A stretch of DNA of 64,000 bases, taken from Oscillospiraceae bacterium. Lineage in GTDB: Bacteria > Bacillota > Clostridia > Oscillospirales > Acutalibacteraceae. Below the pieces are notes generated by a model. That model did no database searches and had not been told where the DNA came from. It saw only the letters and a program-made list of their open reading frames with translations. The position numbers and the translations under genes were made by a program. Shown here in pieces: positions 43,901-51,897 of the stretch (position 1 is the stretch's first letter; the number at the start of each line of letters is the position of its first letter). The stretch lies in the NCBI GenBank assembly GCA_015065605.1, contig SVPZ01000005.1:1-64000 (forward strand). Direction: 5' to 3'.

Positions 43901-46900
43901 AGGTTTATCCCGAAGATGATATTACCGTTTACGGAAGATGGGCAACTAATCCGAGAACAACCATTAACTTCAATGATTTTGACCAGAGTGTATATTTCAC
44001 CGAAAATAATACCAGTAACGCATATTTAACCGGTAGCAGTGATTACGATCTTTGTCTTGACCTTACAAGCGAGGAAGCAGGCTATGAAAATTATGCTCCT
44101 CTCGTTAATAAAGACGGTTATTACAAGTTGCAGAGCAATACTACCTATGCCGTAAAGTTCGACTTCCTTATTAAGTCTTACACTTCCGGCGCAACCATGA
44201 CCATTAACTTCTTTGCTTCGAGCAGTGATGAGTTTACGAAGGGTAATGCGCTGGGTAAAAACACTGAACTTAAATTTGCTTATGCAACCAGAGCCTATTA
44301 TGCATATTTTACTACGGGCGATTTGGCTGAGGGTGAGGATGCTCTTTATATCTACGTTCAGAAGGGTACCAAAAAATCCACCTTATTGTTGGATAACATT
44401 GTTATCACCCGTGTTGACGAAGGCAGAAACCACGTTATAGGTGTTGACCCCTATAATGCTACTGCTATATATGAAGCCAGCGGTAACTATGGCGCTGAAA
44501 TAGATTATCCCAATATTGATAACAAAAATTATGTGGTTGAGGGCTGGTACAACGATTTTGAAACCACCGATTGCCATACTTCAAATCTTCATAAAGAAGA
44601 GCCTGTAACCGTTCTTCATATCCGTTGGGATATAAAGACCATTGATTTTGAAAATTATTTATACGAAAACGGCAACAGATATACCGTAGGTGACGATATA
44701 AGCCTTAGCGCAGAGGAACAGTACGATACCGTACGTTCACTTAAATACGACTATAAGTATGCTATTAAGTATTTTGAAACCTCAAACAATACTGTAGGTT
44801 TAGGTAGAGTTAACGATGACAGTACCTATAGAATTACCTTCAGATATAAAATAACTGCTGCTCAGGGCGACGTGGATATTAAATTCCTGACTGCTCATCA
44901 GACTAACCGTTGGGCATTTATAACCAACTATGACGAAGCAACCTATCGTATCTATTCTTCCGAAATCGGAAACGGTTGGCAGGAAGCAACGGTATATCTT
45001 ACCACCGATTTCTATTCCATCGGTACTTCGGGCATGTTTATGACCTTTAATCCTGTTGTTGAGGGCGAAACCACCGTTTATATTGATGCGGTTGACGTTA
45101 AAACTGTAAGAGAACCCGCAATTTTGGCATTTATCGGCAAAGACGGAGGCGGTGTTCATTACGTAAGCGGTAACGTAGGTGATACCGTAAACGTTCCCGA
45201 CGTTATTCCTGCTTCTCAGTTTGCTTCCTTTAACGGATGGTTTAACGATAAGGAATGTACTCAAAGTTTCAGCGGTGCTACTCTTGTTGAAGGCATCAAT
45301 TACGTTTATTCCGACTGGACCGAAAAAGCAGAAAGCTTTGATAATTATACCTACGCTTCAAAGGACGGCAATAATTTTGCTCAGAATACTGTAGTAGGTA
45401 ACGGCGAAATTACCGTTAACAGCGCAGAAAACGGTCTTAACGGTTTAAGAATAGGTAAACTTAATAATAATACTACCTATAAGGTGACCTTTAAGTATAA
45501 GACAAACGCAGCTACTACCGTTAAGTTCGCAACTGCCGACGAAATGAGCTTCTATAAGAACAATACTTCTTATAATGATGAAGGTAATTTCTTTGAGGCA
45601 GTGGCAGACGGTAAGGAAAATACCGCAACCGTTTATCTTACAACTGCATTTACCTATAGCGTTCCTAAGGATAACAATATGAACGCTGTTGACAATAAGA
45701 ATGCAGAATTCGGCGATATGCTTTATATGTATTTTGACAATAAGGCAGGCGACAGCGTAACCGTAACCGACGTAGCGGTAGAAGAAATTGAAGCCGTTGC
45801 CTCTTTGGGTACCTCGGTGCTTACCGAAGAAGCAAGTAAACTGGCAGGAAAACAGGCGCTTCGTTTCTACTTTAGTTACAAAACCGATAATATTGTTAAT
45901 ACTACTATAGACGGTAAAGAATTTACCGTTATTGAACGCGGTATTATCTTTAAAAATGCAAGAAATACTGCAACCGGTGAAATGAACGGTGATAAGGTTA
46001 CCGTTAAACCTATCGTTCTTGCAAATAAGGACGATAAGGGCTTTACCGCTATAAGCAAAACAAACGGCTTTAATCAGTATTGGACTTATGATAATAAAAC
46101 CGAAAGCCTTGTATTCAGCGGATACGTTAAAGATTTCGCTCTTAAGGATGCTCGTCTTATGGGCGCCAGAGGTTATATCAAGGTTAAGGATGAAGACGGT
46201 AATATTTACACCTTCTATTCTGCAGATAAAAAGACTACCGTAAAAGAAGGGGTAGAAGCAAACAGTGAAATTACCGATACCAAGGTTCATACCTTCGGCG
46301 GAGAAACCTTTGATAAGTTTACTATAGTTCATCCTAAACTGATGCCTTATATTTACGGCAGACAAATCGAATTCCTTATGGAATATCTTAAGGAAACACA
46401 CAAAACCGACCTTGTAAGAGTAACCGAAAAGGCCAAGGAAACCGACTTAGAAATAGTTATCGGCGATACAAAGAGAGAAGCAAGCGATCTTGTAACCGTT
46501 GAAAACGAGGATCAGTACGTAATTGCCGTAAGAGGTACTAAGCTCATAATAAAGGGCGGAAGCGACCTTGCAACAATGCAGGGCGTTAAGGACTTCATTG
46601 ATTATCTTAAGATGAAGGATTCTCTTGGTTGCGGCGCTGACCTTAAGGACGGCTACACTAAATACGGTTTTGTTTCCAAGACTATGGACGACTATAAGCT
46701 GACCTTTAACGACGATTTCGACGGTGCAACCCTTGATACGTCAAAGTGGGGTGCCTATACTGCTCAGAGTAAAGCGAATGGCTATAAGACGGTAAGTAAC
46801 CTTGACGGTTATTGCTACACCTATTCCGTAGGCGAAGGCGGATATACTACCGCTACGGGCAGAGTTGTTGAAAATGCCGTAGGAGTAAGAGACGGTAACG

Positions 46901-47541
46901 CCGTGCTTACAACGGGACGTCTTAACGATAAAGACTTTACAAAGGGCGAAATTTCAACCTTCTGGAAGTTTATGTATCAGTACGGTTACTTTGAAGTAAA
47001 CTGTAAGCTCAGCGAACCTCCTTCACACGTTGGTTGGTGGATAAACGGTGCTAGCATACCCTCTATTTACCCGAGAGAAGCAAGAGGCTGTATGACCGAG
47101 TACGACCTTATTGAAAACTACGGTAGAATGGACTACTATGCTACCGCTATCCATAATTGGTGGGGAAGTAACTCCATAAAGGATACGGGTCATATCAGTA
47201 TCCCCGATTCTTACGGTATTGGCGAGAGCGCTAACACCTACGTTCCCGATGACGATGAAACCAGTATGTATGATAATTATCATATTTTAACTTTCCTTTG
47301 GGAAAACGACAGACTGGTATTTGCTCTTGACGGTATTAAGTATTACGAGTACGTAAGCTACGAATACTATAAAGAGCGTATGCCTAACTATATCATTTTG
47401 AGTCAGGGTATGGGTAACCGTGACTACGGTGTTGCATACGATATTGATAAGCATGACGATTATTATGAAACCCTTATTGATTACGTTCGTATTTATCAGA
47501 ACGAAGCAATGGGAAGCCGTATAGTAAACGCTAAAAAATAA
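40990..47541 (+). CDS. Giant secreted GH16 glycoside hydrolase with seven jelly-roll and six InlB modules
   Basis: The 2,183-aa protein has a signal peptide (about 1-38). Seven jelly-roll (CBM-like) units each end in a strand such as VYFDSIELRTL or VYVDEVVVKEI, and six of them are followed by an InlB-type repeat (FKGWFTDSACTK, FIGWYNDSQLTS and others). Next come a ~150-residue linker domain, an alpha/beta domain with VIGDTKREAS and IKGGSDLAT, and a C-terminal GH16 domain (about 1895-2183). The catalytic ExDxxE motif is Glu2037-Tyr-Asp2039-Leu-Ile-Glu2042. GH16 enzymes cut beta-glucans and related glycans. There is no membrane anchor, sortase signal or dockerin, so the protein is either released or held by its repeats. 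Confidence 0.88.
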   Translation: MKNSLISAIKLPKRLLALVLTFLMVLSVAVIPQGITVSAASYLDEKIYDFKENSGTVYGSGATVKDSKGVTRTVSGAGFSWTHDVSDGVLSLTDTRGARNARDTYFVFNDNSGIYELKTNASYTVSLRFRVVSKQVSFVYNNYTYPTSSQKTFVKLAYGLNSKTEIGDIALITTGGTTFTRVAEDGSTVSLPIGEWHELSFDFATPSTFADGENFLLLNAKTFNGVNIEFDDVSVSRIPSVKLVTTKGTLDNTIIPVKIGDKFDLPNPKLATSTTDYSNFGTDFKGWFTDSACTKPFTDEYVTEQNCDITLYAGFSDEVFGFESYSRVSQYCSPNHFFSLVENPEEAYSGRGFMHYHYTEEYWSQPYSGGPSLYQGRREASENNISVKTVKPSTSYVISFKYRFLEGSGSINVSIGRAGSNIWWAQSFFTLVEKKTFVNDNSGEWKEYRATFTTPESLLGGENNWATCNVLYIMLHATDNRYTEVYVDEVVVKEIKDNTEIKLVANGGTFDGGKTTVTQNATLGDDIASFPFPTRDEYDFYGWAFDKNGSEMVTAQTVDASVYDNTLYAVWSRNMGFEGYYYDLESPDRNNYVSDTVSIVKENAKRGFYSAKLTSNGTAQNVIAMNPINNKTRYLVTFYYDLKSAAGDVKVQFASMNYNINDNSEVNKYGATYTISKEDAGKGYKMGAVIIDTDFLKVNADRLAMLISGTSGDYTVYFDSIELRTLTVNDGYVLLADTFTGDYQVVIGKVGEKINPEIAVADSNKFIGWYNDSQLTSIYKNDKTFTRDYSVIYAGFIGGEGYDNYTVNGTNTEVAFEKGNKYLKLSKTASEKIHSTTASKRYAVEFSYRVDAITADTTVTVGNKDVNLTTADVSTNWQKYHMVVTADSADLNLSVNGNDSFVLCIDNVIVYEITDNMTVITFDQKDGYGEDTVRVGVKGIEIAMPSVLGVGDEVFYGWYKDTALTTPFVSKVYPEDDITVYGRWATNPRTTINFNDFDQSVYFTENNTSNAYLTGSSDYDLCLDLTSEEAGYENYAPLVNKDGYYKLQSNTTYAVKFDFLIKSYTSGATMTINFFASSSDEFTKGNALGKNTELKFAYATRAYYAYFTTGDLAEGEDALYIYVQKGTKKSTLLLDNIVITRVDEGRNHVIGVDPYNATAIYEASGNYGAEIDYPNIDNKNYVVEGWYNDFETTDCHTSNLHKEEPVTVLHIRWDIKTIDFENYLYENGNRYTVGDDISLSAEEQYDTVRSLKYDYKYAIKYFETSNNTVGLGRVNDDSTYRITFRYKITAAQGDVDIKFLTAHQTNRWAFITNYDEATYRIYSSEIGNGWQEATVYLTTDFYSIGTSGMFMTFNPVVEGETTVYIDAVDVKTVREPAILAFIGKDGGGVHYVSGNVGDTVNVPDVIPASQFASFNGWFNDKECTQSFSGATLVEGINYVYSDWTEKAESFDNYTYASKDGNNFAQNTVVGNGEITVNSAENGLNGLRIGKLNNNTTYKVTFKYKTNAATTVKFATADEMSFYKNNTSYNDEGNFFEAVADGKENTATVYLTTAFTYSVPKDNNMNAVDNKNAEFGDMLYMYFDNKAGDSVTVTDVAVEEIEAVASLGTSVLTEEASKLAGKQALRFYFSYKTDNIVNTTIDGKEFTVIERGIIFKNARNTATGEMNGDKVTVKPIVLANKDDKGFTAISKTNGFNQYWTYDNKTESLVFSGYVKDFALKDARLMGARGYIKVKDEDGNIYTFYSADKKTTVKEGVEANSEITDTKVHTFGGETFDKFTIVHPKLMPYIYGRQIEFLMEYLKETHKTDLVRVTEKAKETDLEIVIGDTKREASDLVTVENEDQYVIAVRGTKLIIKGGSDLATMQGVKDFIDYLKMKDSLGCGADLKDGYTKYGFVSKTMDDYKLTFNDDFDGATLDTSKWGAYTAQSKANGYKTVSNLDGYCYTYSVGEGGYTTATGRVVENAVGVRDGNAVLTTGRLNDKDFTKGEISTFWKFMYQYGYFEVNCKLSEPPSHVGWWINGASIPSIYPREARGCMTEYDLIENYGRMDYYATAIHNWWGSNSIKDTGHISIPDSYGIGESANTYVPDDDETSMYDNYHILTFLWENDRLVFALDGIKYYEYVSYEYYKERMPNYIILSQGMGNRDYGVAYDIDKHDDYYETLIDYVRIYQNEAMGSRIVNAKK

Positions 47542-47552
47542 ATAATACTATA

Positions 47553-47592
47553 ACAGCCTTGTGAACAAAAAGATTCACGGGGCTGTTTTTTT
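47553..47592 (+). terminator. Intrinsic terminator after the giant GH16 gene
   Basis: A 13-bp stem ACAGCCTTGTGAA / TTCACGGGGCTGT (two G-U pairs) is followed by T residues. A small extra palindrome TCCGAC/GTCGGA follows at 47594-47609. Confidence 0.92.
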
Positions 47593-47665
47593 GTCCGACA
47601 TTGGTCGGAATAGTCCATTGTAATAACCTTTAAACTGTGGTAGTATAAAATTGCAATGCTTTATA

Positions 47666-47694
47666 TTGACAAAAACGTCAATATGTGATATAAT
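47666..47694 (+). promoter_or_regulatory. Perfect extended consensus promoter with palindrome at -35
   Basis: TTGACA (47666-47671), a 17-bp spacer and TATAAT (47689-47694) with a TGA extension. An inverted repeat TTGAC-AAAAAC-GTCAA covers 47666-47681 and may be an operator. Confidence 0.85.
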
Positions 47695-47730
47695 TATCAA
47701 ACTAAACAAATACAAGGAGAAGTTTGCGTT

Positions 47731-49596
47731 ATGAAAGGGAAAAAAGTAAGCGTTAAAAGAATACTTATTGCAGTATGTACTTTATTGTTGCTTATAAGTG
47801 CCGTTTACGTTCCGGTATCGCTGACTGCATTTGCAGAAAGCAATATCATCACCTGTGATTTTGAGAAATCCGTGCTTACCAACGATAGTGACAAGAATAA
47901 AGAAGAGTTAAATAAAAATGGCATAGGTATTTATGGCTGGAGTGGAGATATTCTCAAATATGAAGGGGATAACACCCTGTGCTTAATTCATAATAATGCA
48001 TCGCAGAATTGGTGTACGATAGGCGGCTACCGTTTGAATAGCGACGGCAAAATGCTTAATTTAAAGCCTGACACTTCATACGCAGTTACCTTCAAATTAA
48101 AGGTTGTCTGCGGACCTGTTTCCATAACGGGAAGTAATAGTTCCCCTGCGACCGTATCAATAGGCTACGGAGCACGTTTCGATGCTGCTCTTCCCGGTAA
48201 TTCAACCAACTACGTAAACACTTTAGGTAATAAAATCAGCGACGTTGTTTCTTTAGGAAAGGATGCTGAGAGTTTTACCCTTTATAATAACGGTGTTGCA
48301 TCTATGGCAGAGTTTTCTAACCAGTGGAATGACGTATATTATACCTTCACAACTCCTGCCGCAAGCGCTCTTTCGGGCAAAGATATGGCGCTTACCGTCT
48401 TTTCTAATAGATTCTATGGAATGGAAGTTTATATTGACGACGTAAGACTTGTTGAAATTGCAAAGGGCGACGGCGCAGTTCTCTTGGTTGATGAATATGG
48501 ACAAAAATTGGACATTTTAATCGGTAAAGTAGGCGAAACCGCAACTCTCGACGATATCAGCAACAGAAAAAATCAGAATGACCACGTTTTTGAAGGTTGG
48601 CACACCGACAAAGCTTTAACCGAAAAAGCGGAAGAGGTTTTATTTAATGATAAGGTGAGTGTGCTTTATTCTAAATGGGAAGCGCCCGTAACCTATACCT
48701 TCGTTGACACCCTCTCTGATAAAGAAATAAAGTTGAACGGCAAGGCAGGGGAAAGCATTACTTTCCCGAACGACCCTACGGACGCAAAGGACGAAAGCTG
48801 GTTTATGGGTTGGTATCACGAAGCAGAACTGAAAAACGAATTTACCGATACCAAATTCGGCTATAAGAGCAAGACCGTTTACAGTAAGTGGCTTAAAGAA
48901 ATTCCTACTTTGACTCAGGATTTTGAAAACTATACCAAACATGAATATAAAATAGTTCAGGAAAAAGGTTATAACGTTAAGGATAACAGACTTTATTTTT
49001 CCATGATGATGGAAAAGCAGTCGAAGGAAACCTATGGCGAAAGCGGTAATGCCATTAAGTTTGCTTGGGATAAAAATATGGTTAAAGATCCCAACAATCC
49101 GTCTTCCTATGATGCCGCTTCGCGTTATAACCAGATGGATATGTACGTGTGGCTCGGCGGTGGACTTGATAACAATCAGGAATACGTGGTGACCTTTAAA
49201 TATAAGGTTGAAAAAGCAGATACCGACATGAATTTCTACGTTGCTTCCGCTATGACGCATAATATCTGGGCAAATTATTTTGTAGCTCCCAATACCGCGG
49301 CTGTTAGTAAGAATGATGCGGGAAAGGGCTGGAAGGAAGCAACCCTTACCTTTACAACCAAATATAAAAACGACACCTCAAAGGATATGTTCCTTGGAGT
49401 AAAACTTGTCAAGAACGAAAACGTAACCCTTTACTTTGACGACGTTTCCATAAAGCCTAAGGCTCAGCCCTATGAAGCATTTGTTAACGTTGAAACCAAT
49501 ACTAAAGACGGTGCACTGACCGTAACCGGCAGACGCGGCGAAGAAATAGTTCTTCCCTCTGTTACACATCCCGAAGGTGCAGAATTTTTGGGTTAG
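47731..49596 (+). CDS. Giant membrane-anchored jelly-roll/InlB protein, N-terminal part before an in-frame TAG
   Basis: This 621-codon frame encodes a signal peptide (about 1-37), a jelly-roll unit (about 40-250), two InlB repeats (about 250-385), a second jelly-roll unit (about 390-570) and the start of another InlB repeat. It stops at TAG (49594-49596) in the middle of that repeat, directly after GAEFLG. The same frame stays open from 49597 to 51885, and paralogues read GAEFLGWYLD or GAEFLGYFAD here, so the full gene would be 47731-51885 (1,384 aa plus the interrupted codon). It is a TGG-to-TAG nonsense change, a read-through codon or a sequence error. The RBS is AAGGAG. The gene pairs with the GH16 lipoprotein gene at 51898. 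Confidence 0.85.
   Translation: MKGKKVSVKRILIAVCTLLLLISAVYVPVSLTAFAESNIITCDFEKSVLTNDSDKNKEELNKNGIGIYGWSGDILKYEGDNTLCLIHNNASQNWCTIGGYRLNSDGKMLNLKPDTSYAVTFKLKVVCGPVSITGSNSSPATVSIGYGARFDAALPGNSTNYVNTLGNKISDVVSLGKDAESFTLYNNGVASMAEFSNQWNDVYYTFTTPAASALSGKDMALTVFSNRFYGMEVYIDDVRLVEIAKGDGAVLLVDEYGQKLDILIGKVGETATLDDISNRKNQNDHVFEGWHTDKALTEKAEEVLFNDKVSVLYSKWEAPVTYTFVDTLSDKEIKLNGKAGESITFPNDPTDAKDESWFMGWYHEAELKNEFTDTKFGYKSKTVYSKWLKEIPTLTQDFENYTKHEYKIVQEKGYNVKDNRLYFSMMMEKQSKETYGESGNAIKFAWDKNMVKDPNNPSSYDAASRYNQMDMYVWLGGGLDNNQEYVVTFKYKVEKADTDMNFYVASAMTHNIWANYFVAPNTAAVSKNDAGKGWKEATLTFTTKYKNDTSKDMFLGVKLVKNENVTLYFDDVSIKPKAQPYEAFVNVETNTKDGALTVTGRRGEEIVLPSVTHPEGAEFLG
49594..49596 (+). other. In-frame TAG interrupting a giant surface-protein gene
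   Basis: The codons around it read GGT TAG TAT CTT GAT, where InlB repeats have G-W/Y-Y/F-x-D. It is one base from TGG (Trp). TAG is used as a normal stop by spoIIIAB (18732-18734) and the RimI fusion (12004-12006). Confidence 0.95.
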
Positions 49597-51885
49597 TATC
49601 TTGATAAAAACCTTAAGGAAAAGTTTACCGGCGCAAAATACGGACGTAATCCCATTACCGTTTATGCTAAATGGGGACGTAGCGTTCTTACCTTCAAAAA
49701 CTATGGCGACACTTATTTCTCTACACCCGATAACTGCGGTTTCGGTAAGGAACTTCTTATAGACGAAAGCGGTCTTGGACTCAATGACGATTATGCGCTT
49801 CGCGTAAACTTCCGCGGTGACCACGTTTATAAGACTCTCGCAGACGGCACTGTTTTGTATATGAACATTCGCGCCCGTGAATATGACCATACTGCACAGG
49901 TTGCAAGAAATCTGACAACCGATACTGCGTACAGACTTTCCTTCTGGGTGAAGGTAAATGATGCCAATACCGATATAGACGTCAGACTTGTAAGCGGACA
50001 CAGATCAAATATCTGGGTTCTTGATCAGCGTACTATATATGACGGCGCAAAGGTCACCGTTTCCAAAGATACTGATGAATGGGTAGAGAAGGTAATCTAC
50101 TTTACCAGTAACGTAAAGGGTGACGGCGATACTCTTTATATGGTATTCAATTTCCATTCTTCAGAGATTAGCGCTTATGCAGATGCGCTTGTTGATAACG
50201 TGCTTCTTGAAGAGGTGGCTCCTCCTTACGTAATGTTTGATACCTTAAACGGTGAAGAGGCTATCTTCCTTAAGGGTAAGGACGGAGAAAAAATAAAATT
50301 CCCCGAAGCACCCAAGAAATTCGGCAGCACTTTTAAGGGCTGGTATGTTGATAAGGCTTGTACCGAGAAGTTTACCGCTACTACCTTTACCGAGGAAACA
50401 GGGCTTACTGTATATGCGGGTTATTCTTTGAACAACTCAGCAATCTATACCTTCGAAAATTACGGTCTTAAACCTAATGCCCTTTCTCCCGGTAAGTATC
50501 ATATGGAAGATGCCAAACTTAAAAAAGCAGGCAGTAACGTAATTGAATTTGACAGAACGGGCAAATATAACCCCGGTATGTCCTTTGTGGGTATTGCTCA
50601 CGGTACCGTTCAGGCACAGGTTCAAAAGGGCGACGTTTACATCATTACCTATAAATACCGTCTTACAAAAGCAGTTACCGGAAATCTCAAGATGAGTTGG
50701 TATGCAGCACATATAGATAACTTCTGGGCATACCGTTCAGAACTTTCCTCCGGATTAACCGTGTCAATGAACGAAAAAACGGGAGTCTGGAAGACGGTGT
50801 CATTGGCTGTTGACACTTCTAATATCAACGTCAGAGACGGCGTTATGGATAACGCAGTTTACTTAGGTATAACAGGCGGTAAGGGAGGAATACTCCAGAT
50901 CGACGACGTTAAGATTACCCGTGTTCCCAAGGGACAGTGTATTGCTGTTGTTAATACTGGCGGATGCAGTTCTATTCCCGATATGTTTATCGGTAAGGAA
51001 GGCACCGATTTTTCCAAAAAACTTCCCAAGAATCCCGAGGTTAAGGGTATGAAATTCGTAGGCTACTTTACCAAGGATGCCTCCCAAAAATACGTACTGC
51101 TTACCGAAGAGAATATGAAGTTAAGGAAGGAACCACTTAATATCTATGCCCGTTTCTTTAATGAAAAAGTAGGACAGAATTTTGACGGAGAAGATTTCAA
51201 GAACGCTGTTGATTCTATGGATGGCTTCACCGTATTCGACTTCGACTATGAGCATTACGATAGTCAGTCTTCGGGTAATTCTAAAGATAACGTAACAAGC
51301 GGAAGATATTCTCTTCACAGAAAAGGCGAATCCCGTCACGTAGAAGGTTCTGTTATTCTGACTCTTGGAAATAACATTTCCGAAACTTCCCGTTATACCG
51401 TAACAATGAAGGTTAAACTCGGAAAGCACCTACATACCGACGGCGCTATAAAAATTGTTTCGGGACGAAGCTATCTCTATCCGTGGACCTGGACGGGTGA
51501 CTTCTATCCCGTAGTTCCCATAGCCGACCTTAAGGAAGGTGAGTGGGTAGAGGTTTCCTATACCTTTAACTCTGTTGAAGGATTTGTTACTCTTACAACA
51601 CCCGGTTATTGCGAACTCTTTATTGACGACGTTGTGTTTACCTTGGTTGATGAAAAAACACCTCTTTCAACACCAAAGGAATATACCGAATACGTAACTG
51701 TTCCGAGAGATGAAAACGGTAACGTATTGGGAATAGTTAATAAACCTATTGATATTGATACTATTATTGATGAATCTCTCGGCAAAGGCGCACCCATAGT
51801 TCTTTATGTTGCTATTGGCGCAGGCGCACTTCTTATAATTGCCGCAGTAGTTCTTTTAATTGTATTAAAAAAGAAAAAAGCGTAA
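49597..51885 (+). pseudogene. C-terminal part of the interrupted giant jelly-roll/InlB protein
   Basis: This continues in frame with 47731-49596. It holds the rest of an InlB repeat, three further jelly-roll units (ending ALVDNVLLEEV, LQIDDVKITRV and LFIDDVVFTLV), two more InlB repeats, a linker and a C-terminal transmembrane helix (about the last 30 residues, LYVAIGAGALLIIAAVVLL then KKKKA). The first possible internal starts are TTG 49855 and ATG 49861, without an RBS, so independent translation is unlikely. Absence of other stops or frameshifts suggests a very recent lesion or real read-through. It is close kin to the intact gene at 53949. Confidence 0.8.
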
Positions 51886-51897
51886 GGAGGGGTAAAA

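Noticed and set aside
49594..49596. TAG recoded to an amino acid genome-wide
   Set aside because: TAG ends spoIIIAB (18732-18734) and the RimI fusion (12004-12006) at the expected family lengths, so it is a normal stop here.
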